From contig NW_005178485.1 of NCBI RefSeq assembly GCF_000350225.1, forward strand, positions 336,886 to 400,885: 64,000 nt of DNA, written 5' to 3'. This DNA is from Chondrus crispus. Lineage: Eukaryota > Rhodophyta > Florideophyceae > Gigartinales > Gigartinaceae. Positions 43,442 to 53,304 of this stretch are shown piece by piece. The notes under the pieces are model-generated. The model saw only the letters and a program-made list of their open reading frames with translations, had not been told where the DNA came from and ran no database searches. The translations under genes were made by a program, and so were the position numbers. Each line of letters opens with the position of its first letter. Position 1 is the stretch's first letter.

Positions 43442-45005
43442 CTACATGACTGTGCAAGATGATGATTTGTGAAGAACTGAAGACTCGTTCACGCCGATTT
43501 GTATGAAGTGCAGCATTGAACCGATGCCTCCGTTAGAAGTCACTAAGAGTTTGGTTTGTGGGTTCAGATAATATACAGACCCTGTCCTCATGGGCAGTAG
43601 CGCTTTCTTTCCTTCTGTTTGGATCACTCCTTCGCCACTAAGCACAAGCAATAAGGATGGCGCACTACGCAAATCCCAGTAGATCAAGAGATGTAGATAT
43701 AGAAAGCAACGTGAAAGTAAGTCGGGTTAGATTTTGATTCTGGACTGATCTAATACAGACACTGCAATTTTGAAGATAGGCAAACAACAACAAAAAAACG
43801 TACATTGTCTCTGCCATTTGCTGAGCAGTATTGTGCGGCAGTTTGAATTCAAGCAGCTGGAAGTCTGGAACTGGTGGAACGAAGGACACTCCGGAGTCGC
43901 TGAATCGTTCTCCGTCTGAAACCTGTAAATTTGCGACAAAAGGGCAAAAGGTTAGATCCTCTGAACTAACAAATGATGACACACGCGCATTCAACTGGTT
44001 CATGGTATTTATGAATGACATTGTCTTTGCAACACTTACTTCCACTGCAGAGTCGTCGTAACTCAGAGATTCCAAGAATTGCGGTATTCGGACCTCCTCG
44101 TTTGTCAGACCGCCATCAACACTAGATTCACTGCACGACGAGGCTTCGATATATTGGCCCTTCAGGATGGAGTAAGGTTCCTGGGGATGAACAAAAACCG
44201 CGTTTCCAGGCTCGAGATGAATGTGATTCAAGAAGTATACAGAAAAGCAAGCGGGATCATCGGGATACAGTTTGTGCAGTTCCACAAGTTGCATATCTTT
44301 CTCCGTCAGAGCGTCTTCTGGCATTCTTTCCATCCGTTCTATCGTGGCACAGAGGCATTTCTGCATGAACTCGCGTGTCCGAGAAAATAAGTTTGTGAAT
44401 ATCACTCGGATATGTGAATGTTTGACCTTGGCTGACTTCACGATGTGCACAAATTGATCTGTTTCTGTGCGACCAACTGCAGCTGCAAACTCTGGGACCC
44501 TAGACAATTCGTTCACAATGTCGGACGCTGCTTGGAAACCGAAAAGCATATCGACTTTGGATAAAGCAACCAGCATGACTGACTTAGAGGTGGTGTCCAT
44601 GCCCGAGGAGGGCTCTTGCGATGCAAATGCCTTGACCGTAGCATCGCTTGGGTGCGCATGTAGACTTTGGGGTGTAGAAACACATGCGATTTTCAGAGAA
44701 TACGGAATGCCTTTCGCGTGCAATTTCGAGTAAAAATCGACCACAGAGGAATCAACTTCTATAACTTGGTTATGTATGTGCTCGCGCAGAGAGACAGAGG
44801 GAGTAGAAGCCAGGACAGCTTCACTGTGCTGCGAATGCGTGGTGATGACAAACTCGCTGTAGGGCTTTTCTGGATCGATGGCACCAAACCGGTTCAGGGA
44901 TCCCACGTGGGCAGCAAGGGATTGCTGCCCTGGCGTTCCCCATGGAAAATGGGTCGTAGAGCCGTAGAGTGGTATCACCAGCGGATGAAGGGGGTTACTC
45001 TCCAT
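43442..45005 (-). CDS. Phosphomannose-isomerase-like protein, zinc site altered
   Basis: Exons 45005-44040, 43922-43804 and 43664-43442; introns 117 bp (in frame, stop-free, GTAAGT..TTACAG) and 139 bp (GTACGT..GCGTAG). They give 435 residues, the usual type I isomerase length. Family traces: IPYSLKIACVSTPQSLHAHP, VDMLFGF, FLNHIHLEPGNAVFV, QYIEASS, and the C-terminal cupin strand APSLLLVLSGEG. The key zinc residues differ: the Gln of IQAHP is His116, the Glu of HKPE is Val143, the His of PHAYL is Tyr278, and the catalytic Arg of RAGLT is Asp297; only His118 stays. It is probably catalytically dead or changed in function. The frame also contains an upstream ATG at 45098, which would add 31 residues. 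Confidence 0.75.
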
Positions 45006-45613
45006 TGTGAGTGGGATATGCTTCTGTGGTGGCAGTATATGTTTCCTTGGCGTACTTGGTTTCCCTGGGGTGACTAAACGTGCATGTCGCAGCACCATTC
45101 GAGAGACTAAGGCAAGACGACGTTAGATCTGTAGCAAAAAGTTGAATTTGGCAGGGGAGGAGCAAATGTTGCTGTCCTTAGTAGACGAGGGCGAGAAACT
45201 GAAGGTATGAGGCATGAGGTGCGGCCAAGCAGAACTCAGCCATGAAGAAACACATGCTGACACCAGTGGTACGTCATGGGCCACTGCTGGTGTAAACATC
45301 GTGAAAAATCTAGTTTTAGGGTCAAGCACTCCGACAGCACTACTGCTGAAGCACTTTCCATTCCCTGGCAAACAGCTCATCAATATTTTTTGGTTTAGAA
45401 TTAAACTGCAGTTCCGGGTGTCATGCGGAAGTCCGCCTGATGTACTTCAAACATATTGAGAGCTACTACTGGTTCCAATAACTCCAGAGGAATCCTGCTG
45501 TAGGAAGTGCTGGGGTTTCGAAAATCGACATGAGGCGTAGGAGTTGGATTTCTGTGCCACCTAAGCGTCGTCAGCATGTCGCTAACTGAGTGACATCTTC
45601 ACATCCAGGGTTG
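45006..45613. other. Intergenic with short coding-like stretches
   Basis: Plus strand 45132-45203 reads as a helix-like peptide (KKLNLAGEEQMLLSLVDEGE) followed by GTATGA, a possible donor; plus strand 45214-45459 is also open. These might be exons of a small unrecognised gene, but no family or consistent splice chain was found. The minus strand is also open at 45383-45123. Confidence 0.3.
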
Positions 45614-46151
45614 TCACTGAGCGCCATCTTGCACAAATGGATTTTCAATCTGCGTGACGCCGTCCACGGGAGAGATAGTCATTACAGAAGTGCCGCGTGC
45701 TACCAATAGGCCAATCTTCCTTTCTTTGCCACTGAGTCGATACGGGTCCGTAGGATCTGAGATGATGAATTTCGCAAACCGTCGCAGGGACCAAGACAGT
45801 TAGTTTCACAACGACACAGGCGTGATACCGCTTCTTAAGATGCGGACGAACGATAGAAGACAGATTTACAGAGACATACCTCTGAGATCTTCGACTGCTT
45901 CGTCAAGGACGACGTTGAGCAACTGGTCCCATCCTTTCAATATACCGTGGACCTGACGGCCGCCAGATAGCCGGACTTGAACCTCCTTGTCGGCGTGTTT
46001 CGAAAGGTCGAGAATCACCTTTGGCGTTTGCGACTTGCGCTGTGGCTTATCGCCGCTGCTCTGAGGGATGGGAAATGGCGCCAAGTTAGAGAACAGCTCG
46101 TGCAAGAATTGCGATCAAAGGTATCATGCTACGACACTTTTCACGTACCAT
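45614..46151 (-). CDS. LSM7: Sm-like protein LSM7
   Basis: Proposed exons 46151-46149 (only the ATG), 46060-45880 and 45756-45614; introns 88 and 123 bp (GTACGT..CCTCAG; GTATGT..CTCAG). They give 108 residues. Sm motif 1: KVILDLSKHADKEVQVRLSG, then GRQVHGILKGWDQLLNVVLDEAVEDL. Sm motif 2 region: LSGKERKIGLLVARGTSVMT. The tail is IENPFVQDGAQ. LSM7 is part of the LSM1-7 (mRNA decay) and LSM2-8 (U6 snRNA) rings. No in-frame ATG exists directly upstream of exon 2, and the codon-only first exon fits in frame and by splice signals, but a different 5' exon is possible. Phases match at the second intron. Confidence 0.88.
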
Positions 46152-46768
46152 GTCGTGTGAGTGAGAGAGCTTCGCTCGCCGTTTTCTCTGCTGCGCAAGG
46201 CTACACAACGGAGAGATACTCTCAGCTCGAAAGACGCGAAATGAGGTGGGGCTTCGAGTGCTTGTTGAGAGGAAGGCTGAAAAGGGATCGTGAGACGCGC
46301 TCAGAGTGCACCGAGAGTTTTGGTACAAGTACACGTGGATACAGTTTACCTGGACACGTATCGTATCACACGTGTATCGTATCACACGTGTATCAGGTGC
46401 ATTACTGTACTCGGGTGGGTCGTGCCAGTGTGCAACGTGTAAAGCCAGAGGAGGACAAGGGCTACCGAGAGGATAAACCTGATCTCCGAGGTGAGGTGGT
46501 CAACCACCTCTCAAGGATAGGGTTTGTTGTGGACAAAAATATGTGAAAATAATCGCTCTGACTTGCTCTGTGATAATCAGATCTCTTCTCGTCGCCATAC
46601 AACAGTATTGCAGTTTCACCACCATTAAGGAATCCCAACCCCACGCCCGTCTCAGGCATCTCATCCTCAGGGTTTCCCACCATTCCCCTCCACCTGCAAA
46701 GTCCACGACAACCTGCACACGCGCTCCCCATCGTCTCAAAACTGCTCAAAACTGCAACAGGCAAGAAA
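46152..46768. promoter_or_regulatory. Divergent promoter region LSM7 / FAS1 protein
   Basis: About 620 bp between divergent starts. A 16-bp unit, CGTATCACACGTGTAT, occurs twice in tandem at about 46363-46397 and contains the E-box/G-box core CACGTG-like ACACGTGT. In plants and algae G-box-type sites often mark light-regulated genes, which would fit a plastid protein gene; this is inference. No open frame is convincing here. Confidence 0.4.
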
Positions 46769-47575
46769 ATGAAGGCGTTCGTACCTACTTCGGGGCTGGC
46801 CACCGTATCTGGCTCGACCGTCGGCAGCCGTGATAACCTCACCGCGTTGCGACCTACCGCCGCCACGCAGACCGTGCGTCGCTCGTCAGTGCGAATGAGC
46901 ACCATCACCTACCCGTATACAGGCAGCGGCTACGGCGCGGCTGGCGTGCCGTATGGCGGTGATCCCGTGGGCCAGTCTTTCAGAGAATCCAAGACAGCCG
47001 ACATTGTCCAAACAGCCGCTTCCGTGCCTGTGTTTTCCACGCTGGTCAGTCTTCTTCGAGAGACCGGTCTCGATTATGAGCTTGCCAAAGGTGGTCCATT
47101 CACGGTCTTCGCCCCCACGGATACCGCTTTCGCTTCTCTGCTCGAACCCCATGGCTTTAAGATTCTCGCTCCATTACTTCGCCCCGAAAACCGCGGGGAG
47201 CTGAAGAAGGTGTTGGCCCACCATGTCATCGCCGGGGACGTCTCCTCAGGCGCGATTCTTGCCAATGGAAAGATGGACTTCGTTACTACGGCAGGTTGTC
47301 CAATCTCTCTAATGGGCTATGGCAAGAGGATCTCGGCTGGATCTGCCGCTGTCGTGAAAGCAGATATTCCGTGTACTAATGGCGTCATTCATGTCATTTC
47401 GTCGGTGCTAGTTCCTATGTCATACGAAAAACCACCGACTGGCCCACCTAAGAAGAACTTTTTCAATTCCACCGTCCTCGACCTCTACAAGAATAGGCTT
47501 ACCCCGCGCCAGGCCCTCGGCATTGACCCTTTGCCAGAGGGTTATGACTCTGCAGCGTTGTCCAAGTTTGAGTAG
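46769..47575 (+). CDS. Plastid FAS1-domain protein, phycobilisome-linker-like
   Basis: ATG 46769 to TAG 47573-47575 gives 268 residues, one exon. The N-terminus MKAFVPTSGLATVSGS with Phe at position 4, followed by TVRRSSVRM, looks like a red-algal stromal transit peptide. After the likely cleavage comes a Gly/Tyr-rich start (TITYPYTGSGYGAAGVPYG). One fasciclin (FAS1) domain covers about residues 76-218 (FTVFAPTDTAFASLL, LKKVLAHHVIAGDVSSG, GVIHVISSVLVP). The tail STVLDLYKNRLTPRQALGID is not part of FAS1. I recall FAS1-containing linkers in red-algal phycobilisomes, and this layout fits such a linker. A general plastid FAS1 protein is the alternative. Confidence 0.7.
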   Translation: MKAFVPTSGLATVSGSTVGSRDNLTALRPTAATQTVRRSSVRMSTITYPYTGSGYGAAGVPYGGDPVGQSFRESKTADIVQTAASVPVFSTLVSLLRETGLDYELAKGGPFTVFAPTDTAFASLLEPHGFKILAPLLRPENRGELKKVLAHHVIAGDVSSGAILANGKMDFVTTAGCPISLMGYGKRISAGSAAVVKADIPCTNGVIHVISSVLVPMSYEKPPTGPPKKNFFNSTVLDLYKNRLTPRQALGIDPLPEGYDSAALSKFE

Positions 47576-48071
47576 GGATGCCTCTAACCGTATATTGTTA
47601 TCCTGTTGAGACTTAGGCGAAACAAGTCGTTGACCACCGAGGCTGTTCTTGTCGACAAAACAATGCTACTGCGGGCCTGTGTTTCGTGGAAGTTTAGCGA
47701 ATCGTGCGGGCGTGCCATGCACTGTGTGTGCCATTTGCTTGACATTTTGTTCTGTTTTTGTTGTCGAAGCAGAGCATTGTAGAATTTGAGATTTGAAGTC
47801 TGTCTCAACCCTTAAAAGTACTTTCTCACGAATTGTTTGCGCCATTGCCCGATATCAGACTTTGTCCGTATGCTTGAGGCAAGTCTGTCTGAGTATTTAT
47901 GTCCTGTTTCGGAAGTCATCCACTTTCATGAATCGACAAGAGGCCACTACTCTCTGCTGCACTACGCACGGAGCCGAGCTACGTATGCGGGGCAGTCATA
48001 ATCAGGTCAATTGGCGACATAGCTTCAGCGACATACCAACAGAGTTGGACAAAATATTGTTCTGTTGGACT
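47576..48071. other. Convergent 3' intergenic region
   Basis: About 500 bp between the stops of the FAS1 gene and the pseudouridine synthase gene. No gene or clear repeat was seen; it should contain both polyadenylation regions. Confidence 0.45.
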
Positions 48072-49199
48072 TTATGAAAACTGAATGGGATGTTTCTCTG
48101 CTGTGCGAAAGTATGCTTCTAAAGCATCGTCTTCGGCGGCCCTGCGAGCAATTGAAGGAAAGATATGTTCATGCTTGAACTTTTCGCGGGCGGACTCAAA
48201 ACTGTGAAGTGAGAGAGGTTCTGGAAGCCGCTCCTTGTGTCGTTCGTTGTACCACCGGAAGTGACAGCAGTCAAGGAAAAGGCCTACAGCTGGAGCCGGG
48301 GGCACATTGATTAATACGTTTTGTTCAAAGGATTTTTGGACGGTATCCTCGGGGGCATCGGAGTTGTGAATGAGTACTGCCGCGCTCACCATTTTGCGAA
48401 TTTGATGCAGCATAAAGCTTTGACCTCTTACATATATTCGGACCCAGTGTGATTGTGCGTGATCGGTCAGCAAAGGACTATCAAGATGGACCGGCTCCAT
48501 GTCACAGGTAGCCTTTGTGATGTAGCGCATAGCCTGTTGTCTCGGAGGAATGGTGTGATCCTGGCCGACTGTGTAGTTGTGAAAACGATGAGACCCTTCA
48601 AAGAGGTTGAGAGTGTCACGAAATTGTGCGAGTGACTTGTGACCACGCAAAGCGGACAAGGGCAACATGTATTCGTACCAGCGCTCTCCGCAAGACGCTT
48701 TTGCCGAAAAGCTGCTGGTCGTGTACTTGATGCCGAACAGTCGCACATGGTCGGGGAGCTCGGCGTTGACGCGCGCGGTGGTCAGCTCAAAGGCAGCGCC
48801 GCTTTCCTGTTCATCCTTGTTGAAAAGAAGTTTTGCGGACACGACGTTCCCCGCGGCGCTGACGCCGCGATCCGTGCGGGCCGCGACTTGCCACTTTATC
48901 TTTGGCAGAAAGCCGAGGTTGTCATCGGAGATGGCGCCTGCGCCATGCAGAGCGGTTTCTAGGACATCTGAAACTGTGTCAACGCCGGCATTCCGCTGCA
49001 GGCCGTGGTATTTCGCTCCGTCGTAGGCGACCAACAAGGCGACCTTTCTCTTAGCGACGTCGCGATTCCTCGTTTCAGACCTCGGGCGCGAATTGATGGC
49101 GGGCGTTGTGCAAGCACGCCACCTGACGGTGGCAACCTTCCGGTGTAGTGCATGCCTTGTACGAAAAGCGAGCGATGCGGGGGGCGCGAGAATAAACAT
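48072..49199 (-). CDS. tRNA pseudouridine synthase, TruA/PUS1 family
   Basis: ATG 49199 is the first Met in a frame that stays open upstream to 49379 without ATG. The product is 375 residues. A targeting-like start (MFILAPPASLAFRTRHALHR) precedes the catalytic domain: KVALLVAYDGAKYHGLQRN, QVAARTDRGVSAAGNVVSA with the catalytic Asp, RWYEYMLPL, FEGSHRFHNYT, and FMLHQIRKMVSAAV near the end. The order matches TruA/PUS1/PUS3. The enzyme modifies uridines in tRNA stems and loops, possibly in an organelle given the N-terminus. It is intact and intronless. Confidence 0.9.
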   Translation of the reverse strand: MFILAPPASLAFRTRHALHRKVATVRWRACTTPAINSRPRSETRNRDVAKRKVALLVAYDGAKYHGLQRNAGVDTVSDVLETALHGAGAISDDNLGFLPKIKWQVAARTDRGVSAAGNVVSAKLLFNKDEQESGAAFELTTARVNAELPDHVRLFGIKYTTSSFSAKASCGERWYEYMLPLSALRGHKSLAQFRDTLNLFEGSHRFHNYTVGQDHTIPPRQQAMRYITKATCDMEPVHLDSPLLTDHAQSHWVRIYVRGQSFMLHQIRKMVSAAVLIHNSDAPEDTVQKSFEQNVLINVPPAPAVGLFLDCCHFRWYNERHKERLPEPLSLHSFESAREKFKHEHIFPSIARRAAEDDALEAYFRTAEKHPIQFS

Positions 49200-49483
49200 A
49201 TTGCAGTTGTTGGTGCTCTCAAAGTGGGTCGTTTGTGTCTTGTCAAAAAATTTCGGACGCAACCATGCGATGACGAAGGCTCTTTGGCACCGTCTCAACT
49301 GGCGGATGGTGCAGAGGTCTTCACAAGTGTCGGTCAGGCCGCTCTTAACGCAGCGACCGGGACGGAAGTACTGTAGCAAGAAGGTTGGGAGTCGGTCCTG
49401 AGAGGAATGTGAATTGAAGCGCCCGAGACGATGCTCCCTCTACAGTACATACTGTACTATGGTAAACACTATTTTAGAATAAA

Positions 49484-51351
49484 ACAAGTGGGCTCCGTGC
49501 GCGCTTCGCGCGCCAAGCCAAGTCCCTTCCTCCTCCGCTCCTCGTTCTGCACACGCTGTCGTTCCCCGCCCCGCTGCTCCCCCTCCCTCTGCGCTAACTC
49601 TCCCGTCTTCTCTCCGGTCTTTGTCGCCCCTTGCCCCCTCGTCCTGCCACACGTTACTCGCCCCTGCGCGTCGCGCCCGGTCCGCGCCGCCGCCCTCTGC
49701 GCCGCCGCCCGCCTGTGTCGCCTTCCCCCCAGGCCGCCGTTCGGTCCCTGCAGCCCGCAAACATGGTCAGCGCCGCTGCCCTCCACGCCGCCGCTCGCTT
49801 CCGCCTAACACTGCTACCTGGCGGCGGCTCCCGGCCCCCACCCGCCTGCGCGCGCCCTCCTGCACCGCCGGCTGCGACACCTGCCCGGCTCGCAGCGACC
49901 ACTTTCCACGTTCTTCGCACCTCCGTGATGCGCGCGGCCCGCGCCGCCGCCCTCCGCGCGACCGCTCACACCACTACCTCGACCGCTACTTCCCAAGCGC
50001 ACCCGTCCACCACGTCCCCGCGCCGCAGGCACACCCCGCCCACCAGCCCACAGAACGTCTCTGCCACGCCCGCGTCCGTCCGCCCCGCCACTGCTACCCA
50101 CCACGCACGTCGCCCGCCACATCTCGCCGCGCACGGCGCTCTTCGCCGCGTGCTGCCCGCTCATGTTGCGCAGAAGCTCCACACAGCTCGCCACCACGCG
50201 CGCTTCGCCCGCCCGCCGGTCCAGCAGAGTCTCCGCCGCCGCTTGGAACCGCTTTGCGTGGAGCTGCATGCACACCGCGTCCGCGATCTCGCGCGCACGC
50301 CCGTCCCACCCGCCGCACTCGCCCACCACGGCGTCAACGCCTGCCTCCGCTGCTACCCGGCACACCACGTCCGTCACCGTCTCTGAGCAACCCAGTTAGC
50401 GCCCGCTCGCCGTCGCGCCTCCCCCGCCCCCCAACACGCGCGCCCGGTTGAAGCCCGCTCGCCGTCCCGCCTCCCCCGCCCCCCGGCACGCGCGCCCGGT
50501 TGAAGACCCTTGTAGTACTCCACGCCGTCCAGCTCTGGCCCGGTCCGCTCCCGCGCCCTCCCCTCCCCCACGAGCACGCGCGAGTGTGGTGATCCATGCC
50601 GCCCCGCCTCGGCGCCCCCCACCTACCCTCCCCCACCGTCCCCATCGCTGCCCCAGCCCACATCTCCTCCACGTCATCGCCGCACACCCAAAACCGCCCT
50701 CCGCCCACCATCATCTTGCAGCCCATCGTTCCTATCGCCGCCCGTCGCCGCCCCGGCCCGCACTTCCTCGTCGCCGCGCATCCACATCCGCCCCCCAAAG
50801 TGGGAGCACCACGCGCTGCGCAACTCCGCCTTGAAGAATTCCAGCCCCCCACGCACAGCCCCCCGCGCACCACCGCCCCGCTCACGTCGCCACGAGCCTC
50901 CGGTATTTCGGGCAGCCCCGTGTCTCACGCGTCCGACCCCCTGTCGTACGCGTCCATCTACCACACCGCCGTCACGTGCTCGCAGTGCCCGCCCCAGTTC
51001 CGCCCACAATGTAGATCCGCGTGGCGCGGTTTAAACGGATCCGGGCTAAAATTTGTAGTGTACTGTAGCTCGGCCGCACTCGGCAGTCCGCACAGTTATT
51101 TTAATTTTAAAATTTAACTTGTCGCCACTTGTCAGCCTGTACTGTAGTGGGACCCCGCCCCGCAGTCCGCACAGTAATTTTAATTTAAAATGTTACACTT
51201 GTCGGCACTTGTCACCGCCACGTGTCCCCGTGGCGGCCTGGCCTGCGGCCAGGCCCCGCCCGTGGCCGCCACTTGTCACGGTAGCGCCAATGGCAACGCG
51301 GGAGCGCAAGGACATACAGACACACACAGACACGGATTTTAGTAGTTGTAG
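49484..51351 (-). mobile_element. Non-autonomous Helitron-like unit A
   Basis: A unit of 1868 bp. Read on the minus strand it starts CTACAACTACTAAAATCCG, runs through a GT-rich stretch and a hairpin (GGCCTGGCC TGC GGCCAGGCC at 51235-51255), and ends with the hairpin GCGCGCTTCGCGCGC (49499-49513) and CACTTGT. This is the same start and end as unit B, and the same end as unit C. Very GC-rich inside. Long Pro/Arg or Gly/Arg open frames on both strands are due to composition. A minus-strand stretch at about 50380-50080 translates with a more ordinary composition, behind a possible acceptor TTGCTCAG; it may be captured gene sequence. Confidence 0.6.
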
Positions 51352-53188
51352 ACAAGTGGGCTCCGTGCGCGCTTCGCGCGCCGAGCCAAATCCCTTCTTT
51401 TTCCGCCCCTCGCCCCGCACCTCCCGCTCCGCCGTCCCTTCGTCTCTGGTCCACCATCGTTGCCGGCGTTCCCCGCCCCGCTGCTCCCCCGTCCTCTTCG
51501 CTACTGCTCTCGTCCTCTCTCCGGTCTTCGTCGCCCCTTTCCCACTCGTCCTGCCACGCGTACCGCCCCTCCGTGCTCACTCTGGCTGCAGGTCGCGCTG
51601 CTCTCGCCACACTCGCCTCAGTCCTGCTCGCCACCCTTGCCCAGGCCGTTACCCTGGTCGCTACGGTTGGCACTCCCGTCCGCCTCAACCTCCGTACCGG
51701 CGAACCCGTGGCCCCCCGCCCATACTGCCCCCTCCCTCTCCCCGCTTCTGCTCTCGACTGTTTCGCCGCCGCCCGCGTTGCCTGGCGCCTGCGCCGCGAG
51801 GCGCTTCGCTTCCTCAATCCCCGCACTCCCACTTCCGTGCCCCTATCCTTTCGTTATTCTATGGCTCTCACGCTCTAGGCACACGCCCGCGCAATCACAC
51901 CTCACCCGCCGCCCCGCCCTACTCCACCCGGCCCCTCTACTCGTGCGGCTCGCCCCGCTCCCTCCCGCCCTGCGGCGGCCTTGCCCTCTCCGTCGCCGGC
52001 CTCCGCCCCTGCTGCTGCTCTTGCCGCTCCCAAGTAACCGTCGCCTCGCGTGCCCGGGCTTGCACCCCCACCTCGCCTTCCGCTCCACCCATTTCGCCGC
52101 CTGTGCACCTCCCGCTCGGCTTCCTGCTCCGACCTTTGCAGTTACTGCTCCCGACGTCCCCACCCTTGCTGCTGCAGCCGCTGCCCCTGCTTCGTCGCGT
52201 GCGCTCTCAGCGACTCTCCCGCCCTCCGCTCTCCTGGTTCCCCTCCCCTCCTGCCTCCTTTGACCGCCCTACGATCCCTCCTCCCCTTATGATGCGCTTC
52301 CCCCATGCCCCGCCTGCCCGCCTCTTCTTGATCAAGCCGATCACAGCCACCTTCCCCTCTGCACGCCGTTTCCGTAGGCCCTCCTTCTCGTCCGTCGCGG
52401 TGCCGCTCCCGCACCCACAGTCATCGCATTTAGTCAATCTTCCCTCTCGTACGCTGCGAACCCCGCGGAAGGAGCGCAGCGCGACCGCCTGGGCGTCAAT
52501 TCCCGGCCCCCCCTCACCCGCGCGCGTCTTCTTGCGCCGCCACCCCCTTCCCCCCCGGGCGCGGTCCGGCCCCATCCGCACGCGCTCCGCACCCACCTCT
52601 CGGGCCTCGTCAGCGGCCTCTGCCTTCACCCACCGTGCACGACCCTCGCGATAGCGTGGCCATGCGGGCCATGCGGGCCCCCTCGCCCCCCGCCAGTGAC
52701 ACACCGTTTCCCCTCGCCGCTGCCGCCTCTGAGGTCATGCGGAATTTTTAAATGACCCACGTAATTTCTGCCCATCCCGTAGCCGCCACGTGTCCTTGGT
52801 GGGCGCTTGGCCTGCGGCCAGGCCGCCCCGCAGCCCCCCGCCACTTGCCATCGCCACGTGTCCCCGTGGCGGCCTGGCCTGCGTCCAGGCCGCCCCTCAC
52901 GTGGCCGTGACGTGTACACCATGTCGCCCCCGTGCGCCCAAAATTTGTTTTCCCGCGAAAAGGCACATCGGAAAATGGAAAATATTAGGCGCACCAATCA
53001 GCACAGCGGCTTCCACAGAGCGCACCAATGGCAACGCGGGAACGCACAGACGCACAGACTGTCACGCCACGTGTCCCCGTGGCCGCCGCCACTTGTCCGC
53101 CACGTGTCGCCCGTGCGCCAATGGCAACGCGTGAACGGACAGATCGACAAACAGACAGACAGACAGACACGGATTTTAGTAGTTGTAG
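51352..53188 (-). mobile_element. Non-autonomous Helitron-like unit B
   Basis: A unit of 1837 bp, almost the same length as unit A, lying directly between A and C. Its minus-strand 3' end (hairpin 51367-51381, then CACTTGT) abuts the start of A, and its start abuts the end of C at 53188/53189. The first 200 bp on the plus side (51352-51560) are clearly related to 49484-49680 (CCCCGCCCCGCTGCTCCCCC, then CCTCTCTCCGGTCTT). The module with GGCCTGGCC hairpins and CCAATGGCAACGCG occurs twice at its other end (52790-53170). No gene is supported. Confidence 0.6.
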
Positions 53189-53304
53189 ACAAGTGGGCTC
53201 CGTGCGCGCTTCGCGCGCCGAGCCAAGGAAGCGTGGAGGAACACTATTTGGGAAGGGTGGCAATGAAAATATGTAAAGACAATGGCGTTTACTTTTTTTG
53301 GTAA

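Noticed and set aside
45123..45383. 86-codon minus-strand frame between isomerase-like gene and LSM7
   Set aside because: Both strands are open here and neither shows a family; left as undecided intergenic sequence.
49621..50451. Long plus-strand Pro/Arg/Ala open frame
   Set aside because: Very high GC removes stop codons; several frames on both strands are open together and the translation is low-complexity. It lies inside Helitron unit A.
51119..52654. 511-codon plus-strand Pro/Ser-rich open frame
   Set aside because: Same compositional cause; it spans the boundary between units A and B, which a gene would not be expected to do.
53140..53165. CAGACAGACAGACAGACA run as a microsatellite feature of its own
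   Set aside because: It is part of the shared terminal sequence of the Helitron-like units and recurs at 51320 and 59770.
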